Made by a program: the position numbers and the translations under genes. Positions 5,768 through 7,852 of a DNA stretch of 7,852 nt are shown in pieces; positions within the stretch are counted from its first letter, which is position 1; each line of letters opens with the position of its first letter. The notes below the pieces were generated by a model, which saw only the letters and a list, made by a program, of their open reading frames with translations, was not told the origin of the DNA and did not search any database. Source of the DNA: CAVRJC01 sp964505725 (GTDB lineage: Bacteria; Actinomycetota; Acidimicrobiia; IMCC26256; DASPTH01); contig CAZDJK010000050.1 in NCBI GenBank assembly GCA_964505725.1, positions 1 through 7,852 of the forward strand, in the 5' to 3' direction.

Positions 5768-7750
5768 ATGGCGTCCGAGCACATCACCGTCACCCTGCCC
5801 GACGGCACTGCGCGCGACTACGACCGCGGCACCACGCCCGCCGATGTCGCGAGCTCGGTCGGGAAGGGGCTGGCGAAGGCCGCGCTCGCGGCGAAGGTCG
5901 ACGGCGAATGGGTCGATCTGGACCACCCGATCGACCACGACGCGACGGTTGCGATCATCACACCCGAGACCGACGACGGTCGTGAGGTCCTGCGGCACTC
6001 CACCGCCCACGTGCTGGCCCAGGCGGTCACCGACCTCTTCCCGGGGGCGAAATACGCGATCGGTCCCGCCATCGCCGACGGCTTCTACTACGACTTCGAG
6101 CTCTCCGGCGGTGCGCACTTCTCCGACGACGACCTGGCGCGGATCGAGGCGCGCATGCGGGAGATCGTCGCCGCCGACGAGCCGTACGTGCGCGAGGAGC
6201 TACCCCGGAACGACGCGCTCGCCGCCTTCGCCGACCAGCCGTACAAGCGGGAGATCATCGAGCGGGTCGACCCGGGGGACGCGTCCGAGGTCGCTGACGG
6301 CACCGTTATCTCGGTGTACCGCAACCCCCGTCCCGATGGCGGCGAGTTCGTCGACCTGTGCCGTGGCCCGCACGTGCCGTCCACCCGGAAGCTGGGCGCG
6401 TTCAAGCTCACGAAGCTCGCGGGCGCTTACTGGCGCGGCGACGAGAAGCGCCCGATGCTCCAGCGCATCTACGGCACCGCATGGGAGAGCCCGCGCGCGC
6501 TCGAGGAGCACCTGCACCAGCTCGAGGAGGCGGAGAAGCGCGACCACCGCCGCCTCGGGGCGGAGCTCGATCTCTTCTCGTTCCCCGACGAGATCGGGTC
6601 GGGCCTCGCGGTCTTCCACCCGAAGGGCGGCACCGTCCGCCGCATCATGGAGGACTACTCACGCCGGCGCCACGAGGCCGCCGGGTACGACTTCGTGTCT
6701 TCTCCGCACATCGCGAAGTCGCAGCTCTTCCACACGTCCGGCCACCTCGACTGGTTCGCGGAGGGCATGTTCCCCCCGATGGAGGTCGACGGCGAGACCG
6801 ACTACTACCTCAAGCCGATGAACTGCCCGTTCCACATCCTCATCTACCGCAGTCACATGCGCTCCTATCGCGAGCTGCCGCTGCGGTACTTCGAATTCGG
6901 AACGGTCTACCGGTACGAGAAGTCCGGTGTGGTCCACGGCCTCACCCGCGCGCGGGGGTTCACACAGGACGATGCCCACATCTTCTGCACCCGTGAGCAG
7001 GCGGTGCCCGAGGTCAGCGCGGCGCTCGAGTTCGTGCTCGGCCTGCTCCGCGACTTCGGGCTCGACGACTTCTTCCTCGAGCTCTCGACGAAGCCGGCGG
7101 CCAAGGCGGTGGGAACCGACCAGGAGTGGGATGAGGCCACGGCCGCGCTGCGGGCCGTGGGGGAGAAGGCCGGTCTCGAGCTGGTGATGGACGAGGGCGG
7201 CGGTGCGTTCTACGGCCCGAAGATCTCGGTGCAGGCACGCGACGCCATCGGACGCACCTGGCAGATGTCCACCATCCAGCTCGACTTCCAGGAACCGCAG
7301 CGTTTCGGCCTGGAGTACATCGGAGCCGACAACGAGCGGCACCAGCCGATCATGATCCACCGCGCGCTGTTCGGGTCCATCGAGCGGTTCTTCGCGATCC
7401 TGATGGAGCACTACGCGGGCGCCTTCCCCGCGTGGCTGGCGCCGGTGCAGGTGACGCTGCTGCCGGTCGCCGATCGCCACGACGACTACGCGTACGCGCT
7501 CCTCGACCGCTTGCGCGGCGGCGGCCTGCGGACGGAGCTCGTCGACGCCCGCGCCGACACCCTCGGCGCCCGCGTGCGCCGGGCGAAGCTCGAGAAGGTG
7601 CCGTACGTGCTCGTCGTCGGCGACGACGACGTCGAGCGCCAGACCGTGGGCGTGAACGCGCGGGGGAGCGACCGGCCGGAGCGGGGTGTTCCCGTCGACG
7701 ACTTCGTCGCCCGGCTCGCGGCCGAGGTCGAAGATCGCGTCAACGCGTGA
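5768..7750 (+). CDS. thrS: threonyl-tRNA synthetase
   Basis: This class II synthetase charges tRNA-Thr and clears mischarged Ser-tRNA-Thr. The product is 660 aa, the normal bacterial length. The order is a TGS domain (about 5-65), the N2 editing domain with HSTAH (H77, H81) and DLCRGPH (D196, C198, H202), the catalytic core, and a C-terminal anticodon-binding domain (about 555-655). All editing-site residues are present, so editing should work. The catalytic zinc ligands are C353 (KPMNCPFH), H404 (DDAHIFC) and H531 (MIHRA). Motif 2 is in RYFEFGTVYRYEKSG, and motif 3 ends in HRALFGSIERF. It starts at ATG 45 bases after the mshC-like stop and probably has its own leaderless promoter. Its TGA (7748-7750) falls in the first bases of a tandem repeat and overlaps a GTG (7747-7749). 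Nothing is truncated or missing. Confidence 0.98.
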   Translation: MASEHITVTLPDGTARDYDRGTTPADVASSVGKGLAKAALAAKVDGEWVDLDHPIDHDATVAIITPETDDGREVLRHSTAHVLAQAVTDLFPGAKYAIGPAIADGFYYDFELSGGAHFSDDDLARIEARMREIVAADEPYVREELPRNDALAAFADQPYKREIIERVDPGDASEVADGTVISVYRNPRPDGGEFVDLCRGPHVPSTRKLGAFKLTKLAGAYWRGDEKRPMLQRIYGTAWESPRALEEHLHQLEEAEKRDHRRLGAELDLFSFPDEIGSGLAVFHPKGGTVRRIMEDYSRRRHEAAGYDFVSSPHIAKSQLFHTSGHLDWFAEGMFPPMEVDGETDYYLKPMNCPFHILIYRSHMRSYRELPLRYFEFGTVYRYEKSGVVHGLTRARGFTQDDAHIFCTREQAVPEVSAALEFVLGLLRDFGLDDFFLELSTKPAAKAVGTDQEWDEATAALRAVGEKAGLELVMDEGGGAFYGPKISVQARDAIGRTWQMSTIQLDFQEPQRFGLEYIGADNERHQPIMIHRALFGSIERFFAILMEHYAGAFPAWLAPVQVTLLPVADRHDDYAYALLDRLRGGGLRTELVDARADTLGARVRRAKLEKVPYVLVVGDDDVERQTVGVNARGSDRPERGVPVDDFVARLAAEVEDRVNA

Positions 7751-7852
7751 CGCTGGAGACGCAGTGGAGCCGTGCTCGGAGGAGCGGGACGGCGGAGCGG
7801 AGTCGACCGTGACGCTGGAGACGCAGTGGAGCCGTGCTCGGAGGAGCGGGAC
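7746..7852. repeat. 62-bp tandem repeat at the end of thrS
   Basis: The 45 bases 7746-7790 recur exactly at 7808-7852, where the window stops, giving a 62-bp period with at least 1.7 copies and no mismatch. Both copies begin CGTGACGCTGG. In copy 1 that includes the thrS stop. Each copy offers a GTG (7747, 7809). The frame from 7747 runs 21 codons and ends at the TGA at 7810-7812, inside the second GTGA. The GTG at 7809 has GGAG (7799-7802) 6 nt upstream, while the one at 7747 has none. The unit is rich in GGAG words. It may be a duplication at the start of the next gene, a longer array, or an assembly artefact. Confidence 0.85.
7799..7802 (+). promoter_or_regulatory. possible ribosome binding site of a downstream gene
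   Basis: GGAG with 6-nt spacing precedes the GTG at 7809, whose frame stays open to the edge (V-T-L-E-T-Q-W-S-R). The GGAG lies in the tail of repeat copy 1, so it exists here only because of the repeat. Too little of the frame is visible to say whether it is a real gene. Confidence 0.25.

Noticed and set aside
4472..6118. 548-codon open frame on the - strand
   Set aside because: It lies antisense across the mshC-like gene and into thrS, is rich in Arg/Val/Gly, and has no recognisable domain. It is a by-product of GC-rich third codon positions.
7432..7812. 126-codon + frame overlapping the thrS 3' end
   Set aside because: It is an Arg/Ala/Gly-rich shadow of the anticodon-binding domain, and its last 21 codons are just repeat copy 1.
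7746..7852. CRISPR array
   Set aside because: The copies are directly adjacent, with no unique spacers; it is a plain tandem repeat.

Overview
The window is high-GC DNA (about 70% by eye) from a chromosomal housekeeping region, almost certainly of an actinobacterium. An Acidimicrobiia-like member of that phylum is the best guess. The reasons are a DnaE1-type replicative polymerase with an intact PHP exonuclease site, an F420-linked oxidoreductase, a MshC-type mycothiol-pathway ligase, TTG and GTG start codons, and TANNNT-type promoter motifs. The lineage is an inference from protein character, not the result of a search.

Layout, all genes on the + strand: (1) 1-236, a non-coding upstream region with one G/C-rich hairpin, a single TANNNT motif, an inverted repeat and a cluster of three DnaA-box-like 9-mers; (2) 237-3719, dnaE1, the replicative DNA polymerase III alpha subunit; (3) 3720-3876, a structured intergenic region with hairpins, a 9-bp tandem repeat and a 10-bp tandem repeat; (4) 3877-4551, an NADPH-dependent F420 reductase (npdG/fno family); (5) 4553-5722, one base later, a 389-residue cysteine ligase that looks like MshC but keeps a cysteinyl-tRNA-synthetase-like zinc site; (6) 5723-5767, a short gap with a probable leaderless promoter; (7) 5768-7750, thrS, threonyl-tRNA synthetase; (8) 7746-7852, a 62-bp tandem repeat that begins at the thrS stop codon and runs off the right edge.

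npdG and the mshC-like gene are probably co-translated. That would link NADPH/F420 hydride exchange with mycothiol (low-molecular-weight thiol) synthesis, two redox-cofactor functions typical of actinobacteria. dnaE1 and thrS look like separate transcription units, each with its own upstream signals. I see no defence system, mobile element, CRISPR array, rRNA or tRNA, and no clear sign of a wholly new system. The most useful leads are the DnaA-box cluster in the dnaE1 leader, the mixed MshC/CysRS character of the ligase, and the tandem repeat after thrS.
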